DNA of 64,000 nt from Flavobacterium azooxidireducens. GTDB lineage: Bacteria > Bacteroidota > Bacteroidia > Flavobacteriales > Flavobacteriaceae. The translations under genes were made by a program, and so were the position numbers. The notes beneath the pieces were generated by a model. The model searched no databases, was not told the origin of the DNA, and saw only the letters and a program-made list of their open reading frames with translations. Below are positions 8,501 through 17,100 of the stretch, one piece after another. The stretch is from positions 1,798,001 to 1,862,000 of the forward strand of contig NZ_CP096205.1 in assembly GCF_023195775.1 (NCBI RefSeq), given 5' to 3'. The stretch's first letter is position 1. Every line of letters begins with the position of its first letter.

Positions 8501-8803
8501 ATAGCTGTTGGGGTTGTTCACAGAAATCGTTACATTACGGTTGACTTCCGGTTCAATTGTTACGGTGTTGGTAGTGCTTGAACCTGCAAAGGAATTAATC
8601 ACAAGTGTAGCGTTGTAACTTTCATTGTTCAACAATTTAAAAACAACCGGACCATTTACACCATTTGTATTTAAACGATTAATTGCGTTTTGTAAATTGT
8701 TAAAAGGAGCGGTTTGTGTGGTGCCAATTTGATACGTACCATTCAAAGCCTGAGCAAACGTAAAAAACGGTAAAAAGCAAACAAAAAATAAAATTTTTTT
8801 CAT
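5531..8803 (-). CDS. Large secreted beta-helix protein with T9SS type C-like sorting signal
   Basis: A 1090-aa exported protein. Residues 1-18 are a signal peptide (MKKILFFVCFLPFFTFAQ). About 20-530 is Asn-rich with reiterated ITRNIIRNI / ISNNFISDV / RIENNIIDGI rungs, the pattern of a right-handed parallel beta-helix (pectate-lyase or NosD-like). About 545-1010 holds the WNGSSWNNG...YWSSPVQGW...LIGNPYPSAIDID region shared with the proteins at 9853, 27513 and 33858. The last about 75 residues (VFDITGKQVAFY...ISNQVLIVKI...VTRKLIF) resemble the ChiA-like type C T9SS sorting signal. Polysaccharide binding or cleavage is possible from the fold, but no catalytic residues can be assigned. It is likely released or anchored at the cell surface. 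Confidence 0.88.
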   Translation of the reverse strand: MKKILFFVCFLPFFTFAQALNGTYQIGTTQTAPFNNLQNAINRLNTNGVNGPVVFKLLNNESYNATLVINSFAGSSTTNTVTIEPEVNRNVTISVNNPNSYTGVAAVLKINGGDNIIINGNNSNDQNIRNLILQNNNSVNYVSQTVFWIASNGTNAATNITLKNTVLRHSNRNQDGRWLSGVFSGGNGSDSDLSNSVASANNTNMQIINNEFVNIRQGVHVNSNSNSNRITRLLISRNRMISTVDNQKPDMGIYINNVSDFRIENNIIDGIRHINSGSSNMYGMNILNGLNYTIVGNQILNYSHPSNNMIGAAMYIQGNSTNNATITRNIIRNIKNSGGGIVRGIDINISTSTNTNTEISNNFISDVASNGTTTNNANGIYVRSGRDIKLYHNTIVMNSNQNNISAALRIDAGSQFNVVNNILGNTSTTGTRYALYSGVARTAYTNIDFNNYYSTQHIGYLGSNRTTLANWKTATQKDSNSLNLIPNFVSATDLHLTEENPDLDNKGTFLSNVAIDIDEEIRSTTTPDIGADEFMAQKCGTTTVWNGSSWNNGTPNENVKAILNGNYNTEIHGNLIACELLINENVEAIIAENNYFKIETNVTIHGDLTILDSGSLVQVEDESESVGEILMYRKTTPMKASDYTYWSSPVQGWKLNQLSPNTNASRFYSYNPSTGNWAGHSGGNHIMQSGKGYIVQAPTGWSLTNAHNGVFEGHFVGTPNNSNVSINVTKGANTNNLIGNPYPSAIDIDKFILDPINKSIFEGTIYLWTHNTAISNSIPGNHVYNYTADDYASYNLTGGVKTSKSAITGVVTPTGKVASGQAFFINVKSELSNGTYQAQFNNSMRLVEQNNQFFRNSSPSTSSESTEKNRLWLNISNENGAYHETLLGYLDGATNELDYGFDGKHKNGGNFVSIYSLLDENKLSIQGRALPFEETEIIPIGYVSTISSQMSIAIEQVDGFFGEQNVYLFDKTTELYHDLKAAPFSFEATPGTFDNRFELRFTNETLSVENPTLTENNLQVIKSNKTIEVKSPSNTIEAISVFDITGKQVAFYEDINQNAFSSNQLNISNQVLIVKIKLENNEIVTRKLIF

Positions 8804-9140
8804 AGTAGATTTGGAAATTTTTTTAAAGGCAATTCTTTTTTGTACTAATTTTCGTTGTCAAAACTATTTCTTAATTTTTTTATATCAAAATAAAAAATCG
8901 ATAAAGTGTATAATTTTAACGTCAAATAGCATTTATTAACTTTATTTGAAAGAAAAAACACATTAAAATTGTTTTTCTCTTTTTATATCTACGGCAAAAG
9001 TACTGCTGTGGTTTTCTGTTTTAAATTAAATCAGGCAAACTGATAGAGAAAACGATGAGTAACATCATTTAACAGTTTTGGTGTTGTACGTCGATGAGTT
9101 TAACAACTTTTAACAAAAGGTTGATTTTGCTGGGGTTGGG
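8804..9140. other. AT-rich intergenic region without a gene
   Basis: Contains the promoter region of the minus-strand beta-helix gene and otherwise only AT-rich sequence. I see no ORF or RNA gene that can be supported. Confidence 0.6.
8859..8888 (-). promoter_or_regulatory. Promoter for the beta-helix protein gene
   Basis: Minus strand TTTG/TTG at 8886-8888, 19-nt spacer, TAGTTTTG at 8859-8866, about 55 nt upstream of the ATG. A second TACTTTTG lies near 8996-9003. Confidence 0.55.
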
Positions 9141-9221
9141 GAAGAGGGAAGATGGAAGATGGGAGATGGAAGAGGGAAGATGGGAGATGGAAGATGGAAG
9201 ATGGAAGAGGGGAGATGGAAG
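9141..9221. repeat. Intergenic heptanucleotide tract (tggaaga/tgggaga units)
   Basis: About eleven degenerate copies of a 7-bp unit (tggaaga, tgggaga, agaggga) lie just beyond the 3' end of recX. The unit is the reverse complement of the tcttcca repeat inside bioF. A long purine-only strand results. A reading frame across it is low-complexity and not a gene. Confidence 0.85.
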
Positions 9222-9232
9222 TTTTAGAATTT

Positions 9233-9712
9233 TTAAGATAAACGTTCCAATTTTTTGGAAGCTTCATAAACCCAATCACTTTCCCAGCCTTTTCGAAGTA
9301 AGGTGTCGCAGAATTTTTTTCTTTTTTTGATTGTATTTCTTTCTGAAATTGAATCCCACGTTTTTTTGGCTAAATCAGTAAAAGTAGTCTCATATTCTTC
9401 TTCGGGAATTTCTTTTAAACCCATTCGAATCAAATAATCAGAGATGTTTCGTTGTTTCAATTCGTTTGAAATACGTTTTTTTCCCCACTTTTTTTGATGA
9501 AATTTACTAATCGAAAACAACTTAGCAAACCGTTCTTCGTTCAGAAAATTATGATGAATTAAATGCACAATCACTTCGTCATGTTGGTTTTGAGGAACCG
9601 TTAACGTGTATAATTTTTGAACCACTTCGGCATGGCAACGCTCCTGATAAGAGCAGTAGAATTCCATCTTTTGAACGATTTCTGAAAGTGAAGTGGTTGA
9701 TTGTGAACTCAA
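9233..9712 (-). CDS. recX: RecX-family regulator of RecA
   Basis: A 159-aa helical RecX protein, which caps and modulates RecA filaments. Three tandem three-helix repeats are visible: YCSYQERCHAEVVQKL (residues about 19-34), HHNFLNEERFAKLF...KKWGKKRISNELKQRNI (about 53-92) and KKFCDTLLRKGWESDWVYEA. Length and order match the family. It is flanked by large secreted-protein genes and is unrelated to them. A TACCTTTG -7-like element lies at 9754-9761, without a well-spaced -33 TTG, and overlaps the control region shared with the divergent gene at 9853. Confidence 0.92.
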   Translation of the reverse strand: MSSQSTTSLSEIVQKMEFYCSYQERCHAEVVQKLYTLTVPQNQHDEVIVHLIHHNFLNEERFAKLFSISKFHQKKWGKKRISNELKQRNISDYLIRMGLKEIPEEEYETTFTDLAKKTWDSISERNTIKKRKKFCDTLLRKGWESDWVYEASKKLERLS

Positions 9713-9761
9713 TGATGGAAATTTAGTGGTTTTTTGTTAATAATTTAGTAACGCAAAGGTA

Positions 9762-9791
9762 TTGAAATTCTGCAATTTAGCTGTAAATTTG
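9762..9791 (+). promoter_or_regulatory. Promoter for the large protein gene at 9853
   Basis: TTG at 9762-9764, 19-nt spacer, TAAATTTG at 9784-9791, about 60 nt ahead of the ATG. It is adjacent to the divergent recX control region. Confidence 0.6.
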
Positions 9792-9852
9792 TACCCGCCA
9801 AAAATTCAACTATAAAAGCCAAAAAAACTATAAAAACTTATCATTTCCAAAA

Positions 9853-12800
9853 ATGAAAACAAGAATACTTTTAGTAGCACTTTTTTTGAGTGCTTTTTCG
9901 TGGGGGCAATCGATTTTTGAAAATCCGATTACCGGAACAAATCCCAATACGGCAAATCCCTACACTACAGGTCAGGTTGTAGCTCCTAATTTAACTGTTT
10001 CAGGAATTGGAAGAGGAGCAGGAGCACTCGGAGCAGGTGCTAATAATAGATACAATGCCAGCAGTTGGAATACCGCCGCAATTGATTTAACAGCTTATTT
10101 TGAATTTACACTCACTCCAGCTTCAGGATATCAAATAGACTTTGTGAGTTTTGTTTATACAGGACAACTTTCAGGAGGACCAGCTAATTTTGCTTTTCGG
10201 TCAAGTCTAGATGGCTATGCATCAAATATTGGAACACCAAACGCAGCAGGAACAACAATTTCTCTTGCTGTAGCAACTTATCAGGGAATTACCTCTGCCG
10301 TAACTTTTCGATTTTATGTTTGGGGTACTGATGTTCCTACAAGAACTTTTAGTATTAATGATTTTATATTTAATGGTTATGTTTATTCAACAGCACCAGC
10401 GGCACCAATAATCACAAGTGAATTAAATGTCTCAGGTTTTGTTGGAGATCCGTTTAGTTATACCATAACTGCAATAAATAGTCCTACAACTTTTAATGCA
10501 ACTAGCTTGCCTCCGGGATTTTCAATAAACGCAACAACGGGTGTAATTACCGGAACACCAGGGGCAACTGGAACTTTTTACATTTCAATATTTGCAATAA
10601 ATGCAAGCGGTTCAGATGAACAAACACTGACATTAACAGTAAGTAATCCAGGGCCCGAAATTAATGTTAGAGGAGCAACAGGAGCTACTAATAATATTGT
10701 TAACGGGAGTACAATTCCAAATGCATTTAATAACACATTATATGCTGCTCAGAATATTGGAAACAATCAACTCAAAGATTTTAGAATACAAAATATAGGG
10801 ATTTCAAATCTTAATTTAACAGGGGTTCCTCGTGTGCAGTTATCTGGCCACACCGCTGATTTTACAGTTACAACTCAGCCTTCTTTGACTGTTTTGCCAG
10901 GCGGTTTTTCAGATTTTGTAATCCGCTTTGCTCCAACTACAGGAGGAGTTAGAACAGCTGTTGTTTCTATAATAAATAATGATTCAGATGAAAATCCATA
11001 TACATTTACAATTCAAGGAACAGGAATCGCTCCTGATATTAATGTGATAGGGAATGGGTTAGATGTTATAAATGGAAGCACAACAACTTCCTTGACAAAT
11101 CACACCAATTTTGGAAATGTTAATGAAGCCGGTGCAGCTAGTAAAGACCGTAATTTTTATATTGCTAATTATGGGGGAGCTAATTTAACTCTTTCAGCCG
11201 CAACAATTAGCGGGCCAAACGCCGCTGATTTTACAATTTTTGCGTCGCCAGTTACTCCTGTTGTTGCAAATAGTGTTTCAATTTTAACGATTCGTTTTAA
11301 CCCATCTGCTTTAGGGTTAAGACAAGCCACAGTATCAATCCCTAATAACGTTTCAGGAAAAAACCCTTATGTTTTTGCGATATCAGGAGTTGGAATTAAT
11401 TTTGATGAATGTGTACTTACTACACCAAGTGTAATTTTTGCCCAAAACTTTGATACCGTTAATACATTGGGATATACTCCTTCAACTTTTTCAACAGGAA
11501 CAACTCCAGTTGTTGCTGGCGGACAAGCTTTTGGTAGTAGTAGATCTGTACCTTCAAACAAATTTATTGGAACACGTAGTTTGCAGGTAAACGGTGCATT
11601 TGCTGCTTCTTATGGTGATAATGATGGTTATTCTACAGTATTATTTAACACAATTGATGTTACATCCTATGCCGAAGTTGAATTACGTTTTAATGTTGGA
11701 GCTTATTCAACAAGTACAACACAAGGTTTAGATTTTGGAAGTGATCAAATACGAGTTTTTGTAAGCTCAGATGGTGGTGTAACTTGGTCTAACGAACTCA
11801 TTATTAAAGGTGATGATAATTCTATTTGGGATATAAACACAGCTACTCCGGCTAATTATGAGACAAATTTCAGAGGGGTTAATATTCCTTTGCAGACAGT
11901 TCCCACTACAACAAATTCAGTTAATTTAGGAAATAAGTATTATAGACTTACAACGATGCCTATATCCAATCAACTTAGAATAAAGTTTGAATTTTATGTT
12001 GATCGTTCAGATGAAATATGGGTACTAGATAATGTTGAAATTAGAGGAAGAACACCATTTACAAGTGTTTGGGAAAGCGATAACTGGACTGGAGGAGCAC
12101 CAGATCAGTATCGAAAAGCTATTTTTAGAGATGATTACAACACAGGAACAAACGGTAATGTTGTAGCATGTGAGTGTGAGATAGATGCTACTCATGCCGT
12201 AACTATCAATGCTAATAATCACATTCAATCCGCCGGAAGAATTATTAACAACGGAACATTAAACATTCAAAACAACGGAAGTTTAATCCAATTAGATGAT
12301 TATGCCGTGAATAGTGGAAACATCGGATTAACCAGAACAGCCAATATCCGCCGTTTAGATTATGTATATTGGTCGTCTCCGGTAGCTTCTTTTCCGGTGT
12401 TGAACATTTCTACCGGAACGCCGGCATCTAATGTGTTTAAATGGTTGCCAACGATTGGAGGTAACTTTGGAAACTGGACAGCCGCCAACGAAGATATGGA
12501 AGAAGGAAAAGGTTATATTGTTCGTGGTCCTTCCTCTTTTACTACAACTATTCAGCCTTTTAACACCATATTTACAGGAGAGTCGCATAACGGAATTATT
12601 ACTCCTGAAATTCAACGTGGTTCTTACACAGGAGCAGGTTATCCAAGTCCAACAAATCCTTTAATAACTGTAACAGCCAATGATGACAATTTCAATTTAG
12701 TAGGTAATCCCTATCCTTCTGCTATTAGAGCCTTAGATTTTTTAAATGAAAACACAAACATTGAAGGTTCTGTTCGAATTTGGACACATGGTGTATTGCC

Positions 12801-13722
12801 CGACATTCCTTTTAATGATCCTTTTTATAACAATTTTGTTTATAATTATGATCCAAATGATTACATTGTTTACAACGCAGTTGGACCATCAACCGGACCG
12901 TCTTTTAATGGTTTTATCGCTTCAGGTCAAGGATTTTTTGTCTTGATGAATGATGGAGCTGCGGCTACAGAAACCGTTACCTTTAAAAACTCAATGAGAA
13001 ACATTGCCCATGCAAACAATCAGTTTTTTAGAAGTTCGAGTGAGTTGAATGGTGAAAGTGATTTTAAAATTTGGTTGGATTTTATCCCTCAAAATGGTTC
13101 TCCTTCAAGAACTTTGTTGGGTTATGTTGATGGAGCCACAAATGAAAAAGACAGACTATTTGATGCCTCGACTAAAGTGGATGGTTCTTCAAAAATGTAT
13201 TCGTTAATTGATAATAAACCATTTATTATCCAAGGAAGACCATTGCCTTTTGATGAAAACGATGTTGTGCCTTTGGGTTACAACACAACAACTGCCGGAA
13301 CATTTACAGTTGCTATTGCAGAGGTGATAGGCTTAGAAAATAGAAAAGTGTATTTGAAAGACAAAATGTTAAATAGTATTCACGATCTAACATCCAGTCC
13401 TTATGTTTTTGATTCAAATGCCGGTGAAGTTAATAATCGTTTTGAATTACGTTACACTAATGAAACATTGTCAAATCCAAACTTTAACGAAGTTGCTTCC
13501 AGTGTCATAGCATTTGGTTCAAACGGACAGCTTCGTATAAAATCTTCGTTAGAAAAAATCAATAGCGTTTTGGTTTATGATGTTTTAGGAAGAGTAGTGT
13601 TTTCTCAAAAAGAACAGGGTACAAACGAATTTGTAGCAAACACAAACTTTTCAAAGCAAACGGTTATTGTGCAAATCGAGTTAGAAAATGGTCAAGTTGT
13701 TACTAAGAAGTTGATTTTATAA
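9853..13722 (+). CDS. Large secreted choice-of-anchor D / Ig-domain protein, T9SS type C-like signal
   Basis: 1289 aa with signal peptide (residues 1-19, MKTRILLVALFLSAFSWGQ). In order: an N-terminal domain at about 20-178 also found in the protein at 24053 (SGIGRG...YFEFTLTP...FRSSL); a putative Ig (He_PIG-like) domain at about 180-262 (PPGFSINATTGVITGTPG); two choice-of-anchor D-like domains (about 268-510, each with DFTV/DFTIF and IRFAP/IRFNP strands); a jelly-roll-like region at about 518-735 (NFDTVNTLGY...SSDGGVTWSNELI); the WSSPVASF...LVGNPYPSAI region to about 1200; and a ChiA-like sorting signal (VYDVLGRVVFSQKE...VVTKKLIL). It has no catalytic motif and is probably structural or adhesive at the cell surface. 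Confidence 0.88.
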   Translation: MKTRILLVALFLSAFSWGQSIFENPITGTNPNTANPYTTGQVVAPNLTVSGIGRGAGALGAGANNRYNASSWNTAAIDLTAYFEFTLTPASGYQIDFVSFVYTGQLSGGPANFAFRSSLDGYASNIGTPNAAGTTISLAVATYQGITSAVTFRFYVWGTDVPTRTFSINDFIFNGYVYSTAPAAPIITSELNVSGFVGDPFSYTITAINSPTTFNATSLPPGFSINATTGVITGTPGATGTFYISIFAINASGSDEQTLTLTVSNPGPEINVRGATGATNNIVNGSTIPNAFNNTLYAAQNIGNNQLKDFRIQNIGISNLNLTGVPRVQLSGHTADFTVTTQPSLTVLPGGFSDFVIRFAPTTGGVRTAVVSIINNDSDENPYTFTIQGTGIAPDINVIGNGLDVINGSTTTSLTNHTNFGNVNEAGAASKDRNFYIANYGGANLTLSAATISGPNAADFTIFASPVTPVVANSVSILTIRFNPSALGLRQATVSIPNNVSGKNPYVFAISGVGINFDECVLTTPSVIFAQNFDTVNTLGYTPSTFSTGTTPVVAGGQAFGSSRSVPSNKFIGTRSLQVNGAFAASYGDNDGYSTVLFNTIDVTSYAEVELRFNVGAYSTSTTQGLDFGSDQIRVFVSSDGGVTWSNELIIKGDDNSIWDINTATPANYETNFRGVNIPLQTVPTTTNSVNLGNKYYRLTTMPISNQLRIKFEFYVDRSDEIWVLDNVEIRGRTPFTSVWESDNWTGGAPDQYRKAIFRDDYNTGTNGNVVACECEIDATHAVTINANNHIQSAGRIINNGTLNIQNNGSLIQLDDYAVNSGNIGLTRTANIRRLDYVYWSSPVASFPVLNISTGTPASNVFKWLPTIGGNFGNWTAANEDMEEGKGYIVRGPSSFTTTIQPFNTIFTGESHNGIITPEIQRGSYTGAGYPSPTNPLITVTANDDNFNLVGNPYPSAIRALDFLNENTNIEGSVRIWTHGVLPDIPFNDPFYNNFVYNYDPNDYIVYNAVGPSTGPSFNGFIASGQGFFVLMNDGAAATETVTFKNSMRNIAHANNQFFRSSSELNGESDFKIWLDFIPQNGSPSRTLLGYVDGATNEKDRLFDASTKVDGSSKMYSLIDNKPFIIQGRPLPFDENDVVPLGYNTTTAGTFTVAIAEVIGLENRKVYLKDKMLNSIHDLTSSPYVFDSNAGEVNNRFELRYTNETLSNPNFNEVASSVIAFGSNGQLRIKSSLEKINSVLVYDVLGRVVFSQKEQGTNEFVANTNFSKQTVIVQIELENGQVVTKKLIL

Positions 13723-13745
13723 ACTTTTTAAAAATAAAATTTTAG

Positions 13746-13779
13746 AAATCCCTTCCATTTTTTGGTTGGGATTTTTTGT
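13746..13779 (+). terminator. Rho-independent terminator after the gene at 9853
   Basis: Stem AAATCCC (13746-13752) pairs with GGGATTT (13768-13774), followed by a T-rich run. Confidence 0.75.
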
Positions 13780-14137
13780 TTCGTATAACAATCTTTTTGA
13801 AATAGAAAAGAATATAAAAAATAGCTTTCTTGCAGTCGGAAATCAACAAATTGAATTTGAAATCAACCCCAGCATCAATTCAAAAAATTTAAGGGTATGA
13901 TGTTTGTAAGAGCGTTGTTCTAACAAACGTTACACCAATTAAATCGATTATAAAAAAATAATTTATTAAAATTAAACCTAGGTTTTTCGAAAAACCGAAA
14001 ATTATCAGGCTTTTTATTTGCCGTTTATCGATGTTCTTTGCCGATTGCCGAACTTAACGAATTGGTAACCTAATTTTATGGTTTTCTAGAGCTTTCTAAG
14101 TAATTTTGTTATGTCAAAAATTAAAACTATTTACATG
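13780..14137. other. Intergenic region without a gene
   Basis: AT-rich. It carries a TAATTTTG -7-like element at 14101-14108 with no well-spaced TTG. No ORF or RNA is supported. Confidence 0.5.
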
Positions 14138-17100
14138 ATGAAAACAAAAATTACTTTTAAACCCTTTTTCTTGCTGTTACTTTTCGTGGTAACTATGGGT
14201 TGGGGTCAGACTTTTGAACAGATTACGAGTCTTGAGTCATTAACAAGTGGTGAGTATCTCATAGTGGGCGATGGCTCGGCTAGTGATGGAATTATGCTTA
14301 ACACAACTAGTAGTGGACCAATTATTAACTTCACTGCTGTAACCAATCCGGGAAGTACAATTACTACGGGTTTTACAAACAATAATGTATTTGCCATTTC
14401 TGTAGAGTCAAATCAAATTACAATTTACAACCCATCTGTTGGATATGTGTCATGGGGTAATGCGGGAACAGGGACTGCAAATCATGCAGGTTTTTTTAAT
14501 AATACACCGACAAATAACGAAAAATGGACGTTTAGTGTTGCATCAGGATTGTGGACATTAAGCAATGTTGCTACGCCGGCTAGACAATTGCAATGGAATA
14601 ATTCAAATCCACGATTTGCTTGTTACACGTCAGCTCAAGTAAAATTAAAATTATATAAAAAACAAGTTGTTGTTTCAGAACCAACCCTTTCTGTTGCTCC
14701 AATTACTGTTTCAGATTTAACGTATGTTGTTGGTGAAGGTCCTTCAGAGGCAGAATCATTTGTAGTAAGCGGAACTAATTTAGATGGTTCAGAAGATGTA
14801 ACCCTTTTAGCAGATATAGGTTTTGAAATTTCTACCAACAATTCAACTTTTAGTGATGAGGTAGTTTTATCCGGATATAACGGAGCTAACACAACTATTT
14901 ATGTTCGATTAGCTGCTGGTTTGAGTGTGAATAGTTATAATGGAATTGTATATGTGTCAGGTTATGATTTAGATGAAGAGGTTTCAGTTTCAGGAATAGT
15001 TACAGAACCAGCCGGACCATTAAACCACTTAGTTATTAGTCAAGTTTATGGTGGTGGTGGAAATTCAGGAGCTCCCTATAAAAATGATTTTGTGGAGATT
15101 TATAATCCTACTGCTTCTGCAGTAAGTCTAAACGGATGGTCTATTCAGTATGCTTCTAGTACTGGTATAGCATGGACAAACAATGTAGATTTACCAAACA
15201 AAAGTGTTCAACCGGGAGGTTATTTTTTAGTTCAATTAGCAGGAGGTGCAACGGGTAGTGATTTGCCAACCGCTGATCATATCGGTACGATAAACATGAG
15301 TGGAACTAATGGAAAAGTTGCTTTAGTAAATAGCACAACTCCTTTAACCGGAACTTGTCCGGCTGATGCAAGTATTATTGATTTTGTAGGATTTGGAAGT
15401 GCAAATTGCTTTGAAGGATCTGCTGCAACCGGAGTACTTTCTAACTCTACTGCTGCACTTAGAAATAATAATGGATGTGATGATACAGATGTCAATTCTG
15501 CAGATTTTACTGTTGGTACTCCAACTCCTAGAAATTCAGCTTCGGCTTCATTTTTCTGTGATTTTGTAACATCACCAATTCTTACAGCAACACCAACGTC
15601 TGTTTCGGGATTAACTTATGTTGTTGGCTCTGGCCCATCAAACTCAGGTACTTTTGAATTAAATGGATTGAATCTGGACGGAAGTCAAGAAGTTGTAGTA
15701 TTACCGGGAGATAATTTTGAAATATCACTAAACAACTCAACATGGTTTGATTTTGCAGAAGGTGGAATTACATTATCAAATTACGATGGAAGTGCCACAA
15801 CTGTTTATGTACGTTTAGTTAGCGAATTGCCTGTCGGAAATTATACTGATATAATTTATGTAGAAGGTTATGATTTTGATTTAGAAATCAATGTTGCCGG
15901 TGAAGTTCAGTCGCTTCCGGATCCTGAATTAATTGTTTCTCAAGAATCATTAGATTTTGGTAATGTTATTGTAGAAGAAAATTCAGCAAGTCAAACTTTC
16001 ACTCTTTCAGGTTCTTTTTTAACTTCGAATGTTCTACTAGTAGCACCAGACGATTTTGTATTGAGTACGAATGATGTTGATTTTTCTTCCTTTTTAAATT
16101 TAGGGCAAACAGGAGGAAGTATTAACGGTCAACCAATAACAGTTTACGTTCGTTTTCAACCTTCTTTTTCAGGAGCTACCGGTGGTGATATCGAAATATC
16201 TTCAAACGGAGCAACAACTCAAATTGTTTCTGTAAGCGGAACAGGTGTTAATCCAATTATTGATGCTCCTGTTGCTACAGCAGCTACTACTGTTAGTTAT
16301 AGAGCTTTTACAGCTAATTGGGAAGAAGTAGAAGGTGCAACAAGTTATCAAGTTGATGTTTACACAGAGGTTTCTTCTTTAAGTCCGGAATTAGTGATTA
16401 ACGGAGGTTATGAAAACGGAGATACAAGTGGTTATTCTTCGGCCACTGGTTCAGGTAATTATTTTGTAACTACAACAAATCCTCATTCAGGTAATTATGC
16501 TGTTGCAAGAACTGGTACAGATACATCAATAATTCAACAAGACGTAACTGTAGAAGTTGGAAAAACATACGTGTTTTCATTTTGGTATAACAATTATTCA
16601 GCTTCAGGTACAAACGGTTTAAAAAACTTTTCTATCCAAGGAACTTCCGGAACTAACTATATTGAAGGCGGAACGCCTGCAAAGCTTCCGGCTGCCAGTA
16701 CTTGGACAAAATATGAAAGGACTTTTACAGCAACACAATCTACAATTAGAATCAGTTTGCGATCATACGAAGCTGTGACAATTGATGATATTAGTATTCG
16801 TTCTACCGATACGATACTTGAAAATGTGCCTGTATTTGGTTCGCCATTTACGGTTGCTGCTCCTGAAACTTCTTTAAATGTTTCGGGATTATCAACTTTA
16901 ACAACATATTCTTATGTGGTTCGTGCGGTTGATGCAGTTTCTACTTCTGAAAATTCAAATGAAATTTCTGTAACAACTTTGGCACCAGTTCTAACCCAAA
17001 TTCGTCCTTATTTCTGTGGAACCACATTGCAATTTGTTAATTCTTCTATCTTGGCAGATACACCAACAGGATTGCCTGTAGGAGCAACTGTAACCGGTTA

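Noticed and set aside
9141..9221. CRISPR-like repeat array
   Set aside because: Units are contiguous 7-mers without spacers, and no cas genes are in the window.
9094..9330. A 78-codon frame across the tggaaga tract
   Set aside because: Its sequence is low-complexity repeat translation and it overlaps the recX 3' end.
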